From the NCBI GenBank assembly GCA_035606355.1, contig DATNFO010000023.1, forward strand, positions 25,604 to 89,603: a stretch of 64,000 nucleotides of DNA, given 5' to 3'. A program made the translations under genes and the position numbers. Below are positions 1-9,155 of this stretch, piece after piece (the first letter of the stretch is position 1; every line of letters starts with the position of its first letter). Under the pieces are notes generated by a model, which did not search any database, was not told the DNA's origin, and saw only the letters and a list, made by a program, of their open reading frames with translations. The stretch comes from Sulfopaludibacter sp035606355. Its GTDB lineage: Bacteria; Acidobacteriota; Terriglobia; Bryobacterales; Bryobacteraceae.

Positions 1-2
1 TG

Positions 3-245
3 GTCGAAAGCCCGCCGGAAATGGAGATCGTCATTCTGGCCCTGGACCGAATTGTTGAAGATTGCCCGCTCTCACAAGTCGCCGAGGAGCTGAACCGCAA
101 ACACTATCGCACTCGCGATGGCCAGCCGTGGACCCCGTCCGCGCTCTTCCAACTCCTCCCCAGGATGATCCAAATGGGTCCCCGGCTCTTCACTAGTGAG
201 CAATGGCAAACGCGGCGCGGCCGCATTCCTAAAATCTCGTTGTGA
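3..245 (+). CDS. Recombinase-like helical protein, 5' end outside window
   Basis: The reading frame is open from the window edge to a TGA at 243-245, giving 80 codons with an internal Met at 21, so the true start probably lies upstream. The segment AEELNRKHYRTRDGQPWTPS (about residues 27-46) resembles the helical 'recombinase' domain that follows the catalytic domain of large serine recombinases, where a helix-turn-helix reads DNA. No catalytic domain is visible. It could be the tail of a recombinase or a free-standing DNA-binding protein. After the stop the same frame continues open to a TAA at 348-350 and ends TTGAHIA, so the TGA may be a nonsense change in a longer protein. Function unproven. 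Confidence 0.45.
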   Translation, partial: VESPPEMEIVILALDRIVEDCPLSQVAEELNRKHYRTRDGQPWTPSALFQLLPRMIQMGPRLFTSEQWQTRRGRIPKISL

Positions 246-365
246 GCCCCGGCGGCTGTGCCGCGGCAGGTGGAGATCGGGAACTTCATGGCGGCCAGCC
301 AGTCGCTCTACGCTGCTTACGTGGAAACTACCGGAGCCCACATCGCATAACGCTCGGCAGACGTG

Positions 366-388
366 ACGACAGGAATCTTTCCTGTCGT
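366..388. other. Perfect 10-bp hairpin in the 246-476 intergenic stretch
   Basis: ACGACAGGAA and TTCCTGTCGT form perfect arms around a TCT loop. No T-run follows, so it is not a classical intrinsic terminator. It may end transcription of the upstream ORF or be a REP-like palindrome. Apart from this hairpin and the in-frame extension of the upstream ORF to 350, I see nothing else recognisable before the peptidase gene at 477. Confidence 0.4.
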
Positions 389-476
389 GCCGCGCTCGCG
401 CGGCTGTATTGTGGACTGGGATTCATTGTAGGCCGCCAACACTCCCCGGTCGTCACCGTAGTACACTCTCACCTAT

Positions 477-3389
477 ATGAAGCCCCGTCTTCTGTCCGCG
501 TTTGCCGCGGCCGCGTTCTTCGCCGTGTCTTTGCACGGGCAGCCCGCACCCAAGATCACCACGCCCAAAGAAGCCCTGGGCTTCAACATCGGCGACGATT
601 ACGTCCTCGCGAACTATGCCCAGCTCGAAACGTACTGGAAAAAGTTGGCCGCCGAGTCCAACCGCATGAAGCTGGTCTCTATCGGCAAGACTAGCGAAGG
701 CCGCGACCAGTACATGGCCATCATCACCTCGCCCGAAAACCTCAAGCAGCTTGACCATTACCGCGATATCGCCGCGCGCCTCGCCCACGCCGAAGGCCTC
801 ACCGAAGAACAGGCCCACGCGCTCGCCCGCGAAGGCAAAGCCGTCGTCTGGATCGATGGCGGTCTGCACGCCAGCGAATCCGTGGGCGCGCAGCAGCTCA
901 TGGAAACCGTCTACCAGATGCTCTCCCGCACCGACGAGGAAACCATGCGCTTCCTCCGCGACGATATCATCCTCTGCGTCCAGGCCAACCCCGACGGCCA
1001 GGACCTCGTCGCGAACTGGTACATGCGCCACTCCGAAAATCCCAACGCTCCGCTCGTCGCGCCCGAACAACGCCGTAACAACGGCCTACCCCGCCTCTAC
1101 AACAAGTACGTCGGCCATGACGATAACCGCGATTTCTACATGTCCAACATTCCGGAAACCACCAACATGAATCGCGTGATGTTCCAGGAGTGGTTCCCGC
1201 AAATCGTCTACAACCATCACCAGACCGGTCCCGCCGGCGCCGTGATTTTCATGCCGCCGTTTCGCGATCCCTTCAATTACAACTTCGATCCGCTGGTGCC
1301 TCTCGGCATTGAACTCGTCGGCACCGCGATGCATTCGCGCCTCGTCGCCGAAGGCAAAGGCGGCAGCGCTATGCGCAGCGGCGCCAATTACTCCACGTGG
1401 TGGAACGGCGGACTTCGCACCATCACCTACTTCCACAACATGATCGGGCTGCTCACCGAAATCATCGGCGACCCGACTCCCATCACCATTCCGGTCGTCC
1501 CCGATAAACAACTCCCGCAGGGCGATTGGCCGATGCCCGTCAAGCCTGGCCCGTGGCACATGCGCCAGTCCATCGATTACGAAATTACCAACAACCGCGC
1601 CATTTGCGACCTTGCCTCGCGCTATCGGGAAACATTCCTGTATAACATCTACCGGATGGGCGCGAACTCCATTGAAAAAGGCAGTCGCGATAACTGGACC
1701 ATCACGCCGAAGAAGATTGACGCGCTCAAAGCTGCTGCCGAAGCCGAAGGCGCTCCCGCCGGCGGCGGACGCGGCGGTCGTGGTGGACGGGGCGGCGCAG
1801 CGACGGCAACAGGGGCGCCCGGCGGCGACAATCCCGACGTAGCCGGGGGAGGCGGATTCGGCGGACGCGGCGGTGTTCCGATGGACCTATATAATAAGGT
1901 TCTCCACGACCCCGCCAAACGCGATCCGCGCGCCTACATCCTCTCCGCCGACCAGCCGGATTTCGCCACCGCCACCGAATTCATCAACGCGCTGTTGAAG
2001 AACGGCATCTACATTCACCGCGCCACCGCGCCCTTCAGCGTCAACGGCAAGAGCTATCCCGCGGGTTCCTTCGTGGTCAAAACCGCCCAGGCGTTCCGCC
2101 CGCATGTGATGGACATGTTCGAGCCGCAGGATCACCCGAACGACTTCCGCTATCCCGGCGGTCCCCCGATCGCGCCTTACGATATCACCGGCTGGACGCT
2201 CGCCATGCAGATGGGCGTGCAATATGACCGCATCCTCGACGCCGTGCCCGATAATCTGCCGCTGCAGCGACTGCCCTTCAACGTTCTGCCGCCTCCCGCG
2301 CAGTCCGTCAGTGGTCCTTCCACCGCTGCCGGCTACCTCGTCAGCCACCAGATCAACAATTCGTTTATCCTGACCAACCGGTTGCTCAAAGCAAATTGCG
2401 ACGTCTACTGGCTCAAGTCGCAGACTCCCGCCGATGGGAAAGATCTCGGAACCGGCACCCTCTGGATACCGGCTACGCCGCAGGCGAAGACGATTCTCGA
2501 GACCGCCTCGAAGCAACTCGGCATTCCAGTCCACGCCATCGCTTCCAAACCCACGGGCGAAGCGCTGAAGCTCAAGCCCATCCGCATCGGTCTCTACGAT
2601 CAGTTCGGCGGACTAATGCCCGCGGGATGGACGCGCCTCCTCTTTGAGCAGTATGAAATGCCGTTCCAGATGGTCTACCCCACCACGCTCGATGCCGGCA
2701 ATATCAAATCGAAGTTTGATGTCCTGGTCTTCGTGCCCGGCGCAATCCGTGGCCGCGGCGAAGGCTTCGGAGGTCGCGGCGGTGGTGGCGGCGGGCGCGG
2801 TGGAGCGAATGCAGATTCCGTTCCGGCCGAATACCGCGAATGGCTCGGCAGCGTCACGGAAGGTAAAACGGTGCCCAACCTGAAGCAGTTCGTCGAAGCG
2901 GGCGGCTCCATCGTCACCATCGGCTCATCCACCGGACTTGCGAGCCTCATGAATCTGCCTGTGTCCAACTACCTCGTCGAGATGGGCGCGGATAAAAAAG
3001 AGCATCCGCTTGTCCGGGAGAAGTTCTACATCCCCGGCTCGCTCCTGAAGATGAACGTCGACAACACCAACCCCCTTGCCTACGGCATGCCGAAACAGCT
3101 CGACGTTTTTTATGACAACGACCCCGTCTTCCGGTTGCAGCCGACCGTCGAGATCCAGCACACCAGCCCTGTCGGCTGGTTCAGCGGACCCGAGGTTCTC
3201 GACTCCGGTTGGGCTTGGGGCCAGCAATACCTGGATGGCGGCACCGCGGTGGCCGAAGCCACCGTCGGGGAAGGGAAGGTCTTCCTTCTCGGACCCGAAG
3301 TCAACTTCCGGGACCAGCCGCACGGCACCTACAAACTGCTCTTCAACGGCCTCTATTACGGCGCGGCGCAGAAGACCGCGCTGCAATAA
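477..3389 (+). CDS. Secreted M14-family zinc carboxypeptidase
   Basis: 970 aa. An N-terminal signal peptide (about residues 1-21, hydrophobic core then HGQ) indicates export. The M14 zinc-binding HxxE motif is H131-A-S-E134 in GGLHASESVG, followed by NPDG at 171-174 and an NHH segment at 246-248 that fits the third zinc ligand region. The catalytic domain occupies roughly residues 35-400. Two Gly/Arg-rich low-complexity stretches (about 425-470 and about 760-775) separate it from a C-terminal alpha/beta region that resembles the glutamine-amidotransferase-like domain found at the end of large bacterial M14 proteins. The protein is much longer than classic 300-400 aa carboxypeptidases, as usual for Acidobacteriota and Bacteroidota homologues. 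The next gene starts 1 nt after the stop, so the two are probably cotranscribed. It probably digests extracellular peptides; the substrate is unknown. Confidence 0.88.
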   Translation: MKPRLLSAFAAAAFFAVSLHGQPAPKITTPKEALGFNIGDDYVLANYAQLETYWKKLAAESNRMKLVSIGKTSEGRDQYMAIITSPENLKQLDHYRDIAARLAHAEGLTEEQAHALAREGKAVVWIDGGLHASESVGAQQLMETVYQMLSRTDEETMRFLRDDIILCVQANPDGQDLVANWYMRHSENPNAPLVAPEQRRNNGLPRLYNKYVGHDDNRDFYMSNIPETTNMNRVMFQEWFPQIVYNHHQTGPAGAVIFMPPFRDPFNYNFDPLVPLGIELVGTAMHSRLVAEGKGGSAMRSGANYSTWWNGGLRTITYFHNMIGLLTEIIGDPTPITIPVVPDKQLPQGDWPMPVKPGPWHMRQSIDYEITNNRAICDLASRYRETFLYNIYRMGANSIEKGSRDNWTITPKKIDALKAAAEAEGAPAGGGRGGRGGRGGAATATGAPGGDNPDVAGGGGFGGRGGVPMDLYNKVLHDPAKRDPRAYILSADQPDFATATEFINALLKNGIYIHRATAPFSVNGKSYPAGSFVVKTAQAFRPHVMDMFEPQDHPNDFRYPGGPPIAPYDITGWTLAMQMGVQYDRILDAVPDNLPLQRLPFNVLPPPAQSVSGPSTAAGYLVSHQINNSFILTNRLLKANCDVYWLKSQTPADGKDLGTGTLWIPATPQAKTILETASKQLGIPVHAIASKPTGEALKLKPIRIGLYDQFGGLMPAGWTRLLFEQYEMPFQMVYPTTLDAGNIKSKFDVLVFVPGAIRGRGEGFGGRGGGGGGRGGANADSVPAEYREWLGSVTEGKTVPNLKQFVEAGGSIVTIGSSTGLASLMNLPVSNYLVEMGADKKEHPLVREKFYIPGSLLKMNVDNTNPLAYGMPKQLDVFYDNDPVFRLQPTVEIQHTSPVGWFSGPEVLDSGWAWGQQYLDGGTAVAEATVGEGKVFLLGPEVNFRDQPHGTYKLLFNGLYYGAAQKTALQ

Positions 3390-3390
3390 C

Positions 3391-4011
3391 ATGAGCCGCA
3401 TCCTCGTCACGGGCGCCAATGGAGGACTTGGCGCCCACATCGTTCGCGCGTTCCAGGACCGCGGCGACACGGTGATTACTTCGTCGCGCTCCGCCGGAAT
3501 CGCCGCCGACCTCACGAAAGCCGGCGATGCCCAACGCGTTGCCGATGAGGCCGGCGGCATCGATGCGCTCATCCACGTGACAGGCGGGTTCGCCGGAGGT
3601 CAGCCGATTCATGAAACGGACGAAGCCCTGTGGACGCAGATGCTGAACCTGAACCTCATGGCCGCCGTCCACATGTTCAAGGCCGTAATCCCGCGGATGC
3701 GGCAGGCCGGCCGCGGACGCATCGTCGCGATCGGAAGCCGCGCGGGCCAACACCCGGCCGCCACCATCGCCGCCTACAGCGCGTCAAAAGCAGCGCTGCT
3801 CTCGCTCGTGCAAACCGCCGCACTCGAAAACAAGGACGCGGGTATAACGGTGAACGCCATTCTTCCCGCAACCATGGACACGCCGAATAACACGCCGGAC
3901 CCGCGCAACGTAAGCGCCGCGCGAATCGCCGAAATCTGCGTCTTCCTGACCACTGAATCCGCCGCCGATATTACGGGAGCCGCCATTCCGGTCTACGGAG
4001 CCCAACTGTAG
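3391..4011 (+). CDS. Short-chain dehydrogenase/reductase
   Basis: 206 aa, cytoplasmic. The Rossmann fold is shown by TGANGGLG at residues 7-14 (TGxxxGxG, NAD(P) binding). The catalytic residues are S116 and Y129-S-A-S-K133. The ATG at 3391 directly follows the upstream TAA. An earlier in-frame start inside the M14 gene would add a non-homologous extension, so it was rejected. At 206 aa it is slightly shorter than typical 240-260 aa SDRs, mainly through a compact substrate-binding loop. Substrate unknown. The last 60 bp of the gene are copied twice more downstream (see the repeat at 3950-4432). Confidence 0.9.
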   Translation: MSRILVTGANGGLGAHIVRAFQDRGDTVITSSRSAGIAADLTKAGDAQRVADEAGGIDALIHVTGGFAGGQPIHETDEALWTQMLNLNLMAAVHMFKAVIPRMRQAGRGRIVAIGSRAGQHPAATIAAYSASKAALLSLVQTAALENKDAGITVNAILPATMDTPNNTPDPRNVSAARIAEICVFLTTESAADITGAAIPVYGAQL

Positions 4012-4432
4012 GTATGTACCGGCCTCCCGGCCGGTACAAGGCGCGCGCCGCGCGCCTGCAACCGGTCTGGAGACCGGTCGCTACTGTGGCGCGAAGCCAG
4101 TTCGCGAGAATGGCCGATTGAGCGGTTGTCGGCTGCGCCTCAGTGCTCAGCTTGTAAGCGACCACCGAATCCGCTGCCGATATTACGGGAGCCGCCATCC
4201 CGGTCTACGGAGCCCAACTGTAGGTATGTACCGGCCTCCCGGCCGGTACAAGGCGCGCGCCGCGCGCCTGCAACCGGTCAGGAGACCGGTCGCTACTGTG
4301 CGGCGCGGAGCCAGTTTGCGAAAATGGCCGAAGCCGAGTTGCCTCCCGGCCGGTACAAGGCGCGTTACGGGAGCCGCCATCCCCGTCTACGGAGCGCAAT
4401 TGTAGGTATGTACCGGCCTCCCGGTGTCGCTA
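3950..4432. repeat. Reiterated convergent gene tails (SDR end + spacer + M61 end)
   Basis: The genuine 3' end of the SDR gene (stop 4009-4011) recurs at 4160-4223 and 4363-4405, each time ending in codons for VYGAQL plus TAG. The genuine 3' end of the M61 peptidase (minus-strand stop 4430-4432) recurs at 4081-4158 and, shortened, from 4293 to about 4331. The copies are joined by a palindrome-rich spacer. The distance between SDR stops is 212 bp, then 182 bp. SDR-tail copies differ from the original at synonymous positions (ATT/ATC, CCG/CCC, GCC/GCG, CTG/TTG). The stretch has no other gene; small ORFs through it are translations of the copied tails. Confidence 0.85.
4015..4078. terminator. Palindromic spacer, possible bidirectional terminator
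   Basis: Two perfect hairpins lie between the convergent genes: TGTACCGGCC-TCCC-GGCCGGTACA at 4015-4038 (10-bp stem, 4-nt loop) and ACCGGTCT-GG-AGACCGGT at 4061-4078. They flank a self-complementary GC-rich core. The same arrangement is repeated at 4227-4290, and a truncated first hairpin lies at 4409-4426. Lack of T-runs argues against simple intrinsic termination; they may be REP-type palindromes that also serve as recombination points. Confidence 0.5.
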
Positions 4433-6286
4433 CTGTGCGGCCCGGAGCCAGTTTGCGAGAATGGCCGATTGAGCGGATGTCGCCTGCGCCTCAGTGCTCA
4501 GCTTGTAAGTCCGTGCTGTGTTGCCCACCAGCGTCGCCTCAACTTCGGACTCGGTCCCCGCGCGCGAAATCCGCAGATGTAACTTGTCCCCCGCTTTCTG
4601 ATTGGCCAGGCTCTGGCTCAAAGTGATCGCCGAAGCAGGACCGCCGTCCACCTGTGCGACGATGTCCCCGCGCCGCAATCCAGCCGCTTCCGCCGGCGAC
4701 CCGCCAACCACATCCGTCACCACGAGTCTCGCCGCTGCCCCGCTGCCACGCCCGCCCCTGCCGCCGCGACCTGCGGGCATCGCACTCGGCGGCAGTTCTT
4801 CAGTATCGGTGTAGAGCCCCAGGAACGCGCCCGGCGCTTCCTTCGATGAATCCTCCAGCTTCAGGCCCGCCAGCGCGAAGTATTTCGCGTAATCGTTTTG
4901 CCGCGGTGTCGCTGCGTACGTGAACACCTCGGTCAGATCGCCGCCCGCCGCGCTCTCGCACTCCTGCCGGAATTCGGCGTCGGTGAATCCGCGCTTCTTC
5001 TCCAGGTAATACTTGCGATACAGCCCGCGCATCACATCGTCCAACGACCTGCGATTCCCGCTGCCCTCGCGGATTTTCAAATCGAGCATGGCGCCCAACA
5101 TCGCGCCGTTGTTGTAATAGGAAATCGTCGTATTCCGGTCGCCGCCCACTCCCGAGCCGGAATTCCAGGTGTTCCAGCTCGACTCCGTTGCCGACTGGTA
5201 ATAATGCCCCGAGGCGTTTTCGAAAGAGGCGATCGCTCCCGCCATCTTCTCCAGGTACTGTTCCTTCGTCATGAGCCCCGCCCGCACCAGCACCAGATCC
5301 TGGTAATACACCGAAAGCCCCTCAGAAACCCAGAGCATGTGAGTGAGGTTCTCCAACTCGTAATCGAAAGGGCCGAGAGCGATCGGACGAATGCGCTTCA
5401 CGTTGAAGTTATGAAAGTACTCATGGCAGACGTAACTCAGCCATCGCAGATACTCGGCATCCGTATTCATGCGATCGCCTGCGAATTGGATGGAAGCTGA
5501 GTTGAGGTGCTCGATGCCGCCGTTCCCCCGGCCCATCATCAGGAACGTGTAATGCGTGTAGGGAACGTCGCCGATGAGCTGCGTAGCCGTCTCGACCATT
5601 TTCCGCAGGTCCGCCACCATCTTCGGCCGGCTCACCTCTGCCGCGACATTTTCCATCGCCACATAGTGAGGCACTCCCTTCACCGCGAACTGCAGAAGTT
5701 CCTGGTTACCCATCAGAATCGGACAATCGTAGAGCACATCGAAATTCGGGGCGCTGAAATTGCCCGCCGATCCGCGAACGGGCTCCAACCCGGTCGCAAT
5801 CTGCTTCCACTCCGCTGGAACTTGAATATTCACCGTCACCGGGTTCTGCAATTCGCCGGCGAGATAAAAGAAGACTCCGGAAGGCGATAAGTACGCGCGG
5901 TCTTCGCCGACATAGGTGTTGGCCGCGAAAGATGTAGCTCCGTAAACGTCATAATCCGCCACCAGCACCGGGACCTTCGAAGTGGCCACGCGCCATGTGT
6001 TCTTGGCGACCTTCTCGAACGGAAGCGCATGCCCCGCGCCGTCGGCTATGCGCAGATTCGAAACATTCCGCGAATAATCGCCGATCCCGTAATAGCCTGG
6101 CGACCATACCGGCATCTTGAGATCCTGAATGTCGCCCGTCAGGCCCTCGCAGCGCAGCGTCACATGCAAAGTGTGTGCAGCGCGCTGCGGCATAGAGATA
6201 GTGAACGCCATGCGAGGCGCAGCCGTGGCGGACGCCGCCACGCCAACGATGGCAGCGGCGCAGAGCAGGGAAACACGGAGTCGCAT
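4430..6286 (-). CDS. Secreted M61 glycyl aminopeptidase-like protease with PDZ domain
   Basis: 618 aa. Signal peptide at about residues 1-22. An N-terminal beta domain (about 25-200) precedes a thermolysin-like catalytic domain with H288-E-Y-F-H292 (HExxH) and downstream Glu in LWVSEGLSVYY (E322), the third zinc ligand of the M61/M1-like fold. A PDZ domain lies at about residues 510-590, preceded by a Gly/Arg-rich linker. The layout and length match the M61 family (about 600 aa). The protein is exported and probably trims peptides with small N-terminal residues; this specificity is inferred from the family. It converges on the SDR gene, and its last 26 codons lie in the reiterated junction, so variants of the C-terminus could be swapped by recombination. 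Confidence 0.88.
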   Translation of the reverse strand: MRLRVSLLCAAAIVGVAASATAAPRMAFTISMPQRAAHTLHVTLRCEGLTGDIQDLKMPVWSPGYYGIGDYSRNVSNLRIADGAGHALPFEKVAKNTWRVATSKVPVLVADYDVYGATSFAANTYVGEDRAYLSPSGVFFYLAGELQNPVTVNIQVPAEWKQIATGLEPVRGSAGNFSAPNFDVLYDCPILMGNQELLQFAVKGVPHYVAMENVAAEVSRPKMVADLRKMVETATQLIGDVPYTHYTFLMMGRGNGGIEHLNSASIQFAGDRMNTDAEYLRWLSYVCHEYFHNFNVKRIRPIALGPFDYELENLTHMLWVSEGLSVYYQDLVLVRAGLMTKEQYLEKMAGAIASFENASGHYYQSATESSWNTWNSGSGVGGDRNTTISYYNNGAMLGAMLDLKIREGSGNRRSLDDVMRGLYRKYYLEKKRGFTDAEFRQECESAAGGDLTEVFTYAATPRQNDYAKYFALAGLKLEDSSKEAPGAFLGLYTDTEELPPSAMPAGRGGRGGRGSGAAARLVVTDVVGGSPAEAAGLRRGDIVAQVDGGPASAITLSQSLANQKAGDKLHLRISRAGTESEVEATLVGNTARTYKLSTEAQATSAQSAILANWLRAAQ

Positions 6287-6338
6287 GCTGCGCAGTCTAA
6301 GCCACTGCGGAGAGCCATGTCAACGCTTACATGATGCG

Positions 6339-7705
6339 CTACGGCTCACGAAACAGCGCCACTTCGGCAACCAGCGGCGGCGCTGCCGATTCCGTAATAC
6401 GGACGCGCAGCCGCTTGGTCGTTACGGGCTTCTCGAGTCGCACCAGCCGCCGCGCGCCGATACTCGTGACGGTTGCCACTGGCTCCCAACTTTGAGCTTC
6501 CCAGCTCTCAATCGCGGCGGCGTCGATCCGCTGCCCGTATCGTATGTCTTCCCGCAGGCGAACGACATTGAACTGCACCGGACGGGCGAAGTCGAGAACG
6601 TGACTGTTCGCATCCGGAGTAGTCGCTTTCGCGTGGGCGGCCAGGTTTGCGCCGAACGTGGCGCGCCGGTAGTCGCCGAAGCTTTTCAGGGCGGCGATGT
6701 CCTCCTTCTGCAATAATCCCTGGCGGTTGGGAGGAACGTTGAGCAGCAGATTGGCGCCGCGGCCGGCCGACTTGTAGTAGAGATCGATCAGTTGCGCGGG
6801 CGTCTTAACGCGGCTGTTCTCTGCTTCGTGCCAGAACCAGCCCGGCCGAATCGAAACGTCGCATTCCGCCGGCAGCCAGTGCGAGCCATGACGCGTCCCC
6901 GTGGGCGATTCCCGCTCGCGCACGTTGCCCGGAGACGCCGGTCCGCCGTCGGCGCCCACGGGGTCGTAAGTTGCCCAGCAGGGGTCGCCTGCAATGCCGC
7001 GCTCGTTGCCCACCCACCGAATGTCGGGCCCACATCGCTGAAGATACACGCCTTCGGTTGTAGGGACCGCGTCAACTCCCACGTGCCCGGCCAATCGTAG
7101 TACGTGTTGCGATCGATATTTCGCTTCTGGCGCGCGCCGCCGTAGTAGCCGTCTCCGCCGTTCGCGCCGTCGTGCCACACCTCGAAAATCTCGCCGTAAT
7201 TGGTCAGCAGTTCCGTGAGCTGCCGCCGGTAGATCTGAATGTACGCCGGCGTGCCGTAAGCGGCGTTATTGCGATCCCAGGGCGAAAGATAGACGCCGAA
7301 TTCCAGGCCGTGCCGCCGGGACGCCTGCGAAATATCGCGGACCACATCGGCCTGTCCGTTCCGCCAGGAACTGTTGCGGACCGAATGATCCGTGGTCTTC
7401 GTGGGCCACAGGCAGAAACCGTCGTGGTGCTTGCAAGTGAGGATCACGCCGCGCATTCCGGCCGCGGCGAGAGCATCCACAATCGCATCGGCGTCAAATG
7501 CCGTCGGCTTGAAAACGCTTGGATCTTCGTCGCCGTATCCCCACTCCTTATCGGTGAACGTGTTCACGGTGAAATGGAGGAATGCGTTGGTCTCCAGTTC
7601 GTGCCAGTGAAGTTGGCGCGGAGAAGGAAGCGCGCCGTACGGTGTTGGCGTCGCCGCCAAAGCCGCGGCGGGCAAGGTGCCAAGGAATGCGCGTCGGCTG
7701 ATCAC
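6339..7705 (-). pseudogene. GH29 alpha-L-fucosidase interrupted by a 1-base frameshift
   Basis: The 5' part (7705 down to about 7030) starts with a Tat-like leader (SRRAFLG, residues 4-10) and shows the GH29 barrel with KHHDGF (92-97) and the likely nucleophile D179 in EVWHDGANGG. After the codons for CIFSDVG the frame is lost at the GGGCCC at 7026-7031. The next frame continues exactly with PDIRWVGNERG and runs to the stop at 6339, including the GH29 C-terminal part and a discoidin-like beta domain. Adding one base in the G/C run restores a full enzyme of about 455 aa. All other sequence is intact, so this is either a recent mutation or an assembly indel. Function if intact: release of alpha-L-fucose from glycans outside the cytoplasm. 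Confidence 0.82.
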
Positions 7706-7729
7706 GCTTCTTACGGTAGCGCGTTCACC

Positions 7730-8998
7730 CTACTCGTAGTTCTGGACGAATGTGTCTCGCGGCAATCCCGCGCGGCGCGCCTTCTTCTGCAGACGAACCG
7801 CTTCCTCGCGAGTCATCGGCTCGCCGAGCGCAACGAGGTAATAGCCGCGGACTCCCTTCGGCGCAAAAACACTGGCATGGAAATCCGGCCACCGGTCATT
7901 GATTCGTTGCGCCTTGTTGAGCGCTGCATCGCGAGAGCGATACGTGAATGCGACCACCCGCCATGTCAGCGGTGAAGACTGCGCCGGATTCCTCGCGTAC
8001 ACGCCCGAAGGAGGCGTTTCGCGCGGCTGAACGGGAGGCGTTACCGGCGTCGCAGCAGGGAAAACCGGCGGGGGCGCCGGCGGTTCCGGCTTACGCCGCC
8101 AATTCAACAGCAGGATGGTCAGCAACAAAGCCGCAACCCCGGCGATGATCCATTTCGGAAAAGGCCGCTTGGGGCGCTCGACTGCATGCGGGCCGGCAGG
8201 AATGCTTGCCGCGGCGTCTTGCGGAGCACGGCTCGTCTCCGCGAGCCGGGGATTGGGCTTGCGAGGAGCCGATGCCGGCGCATGCGGTGCAGCAGCCTCT
8301 TCGACGGCCGCCGCGAAAGCGGGCGGTTCGAGAGCTCCGGCGATCTCCGCTATCGTCCACCGTTGTGCCGGGTCCTCGCCGGTAGTGTGGCGGGCTACGC
8401 TCTCCAGTACCCCGTCGAGCGGCTCGGGAGCGCGCAGCGTCCGCAGCAGTTCTCCCAACTGCCGCACATCCTCGGCGCGCGCTTCGGGATCGCCGGTCTC
8501 CCTCGGCGAATCGGTCATCAACTTCACGGTGTCGCCGATAGCAACGATGTGGTCCGGATCGACCGCTCCATGAACAAATCCCTGGTCGTGCAGATAACGC
8601 AGTGCGGCCAGCGCCGCATCCAGAACACCGCGCGTTTCCGCGGCGCTTAGCGGCCCATGCTCGCACGCGGAAGCCAGCACATCGTCCGGATATTCGAAGA
8701 CAGCGTAGACATAATCGTTGCCGGCCGCCTGGTCCCGGCCCGCGTCGCGCATCTCCAGCAGATGAGGGTGCCGCAACTGCCGCGACCTTTGCCAGCGTAC
8801 AAATTGTTCTTCAGACCCAACCTCGTGCGCCGGCGCGAGCTTAATCAGCACGCGCTCGCCTCTGTGTGTGTGTGCCGCGAAGTATGCACCCGCGGGCTCC
8901 TCGCGAATCAGCCATTCGAGAGTGTAGAAATCGCCCAGGGAGGTGTTTTCCCTGAGTTGGGTGAAATCCGTGGAGTGGTGCTCGTTTGCGTTCAGCAT
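7730..8998 (-). CDS. Membrane pseudokinase with C-terminal SPOR domain
   Basis: 422 aa from the ATG at 8998 (an upstream in-frame start would add an unrelated leader). Residues about 15-215 follow the Ser/Thr protein kinase fold: a VLIK lysine (K53), hinge-like YAVFEYPDD, and HGAVDPDH at 143-150 where active kinases have HRDxKxxN. The catalytic Asp/Asn pattern and a DFG motif are missing, and no Gly-rich loop is evident. A Pro/Ala linker leads to one transmembrane helix (about 283-300), a Pro-rich stretch, then a SPOR domain (about 346-422) that in other proteins binds denuded peptidoglycan. Topology: kinase-like part inside, SPOR outside. It is probably a scaffold or sensor rather than a kinase. 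Confidence 0.75.
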   Translation of the reverse strand: MLNANEHHSTDFTQLRENTSLGDFYTLEWLIREEPAGAYFAAHTHRGERVLIKLAPAHEVGSEEQFVRWQRSRQLRHPHLLEMRDAGRDQAAGNDYVYAVFEYPDDVLASACEHGPLSAAETRGVLDAALAALRYLHDQGFVHGAVDPDHIVAIGDTVKLMTDSPRETGDPEARAEDVRQLGELLRTLRAPEPLDGVLESVARHTTGEDPAQRWTIAEIAGALEPPAFAAAVEEAAAPHAPASAPRKPNPRLAETSRAPQDAAASIPAGPHAVERPKRPFPKWIIAGVAALLLTILLLNWRRKPEPPAPPPVFPAATPVTPPVQPRETPPSGVYARNPAQSSPLTWRVVAFTYRSRDAALNKAQRINDRWPDFHASVFAPKGVRGYYLVALGEPMTREEAVRLQKKARRAGLPRDTFVQNYE

Positions 8999-9069
8999 GC
9001 AAGATCGAAATCCGGTAAAACTTACCCGCCCCGGAACAGATATTTGGTGTTCAGAAATACTGAGCGCGT

Positions 9070-9084
9070 GAAGTTCCAAACTTC
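9070..9084. promoter_or_regulatory. Short palindrome between divergent genes
   Basis: GAAGTT-CCA-AACTTC is a perfect inverted repeat in the 157-bp gap between the divergent pseudokinase and GH54 genes. It could be an operator for one or both. There is no further support. Confidence 0.25.
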
Positions 9085-9155
9085 GGTCGATGCCGCCGGC
9101 CATTTCGCAGGGGGCTCACCACGGGATGATGATAATTTGATTTACTTGTACTGAC

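Noticed and set aside
453..1070. 205-codon minus-strand ORF opposite the M14 peptidase
   Set aside because: Mirror of the signal peptide and catalytic region; no independent support.
4126..4626. 166-codon ORF through the 4-kb repeat region
   Set aside because: Reads through copied gene tails and palindromes and continues opposite the M61 gene.
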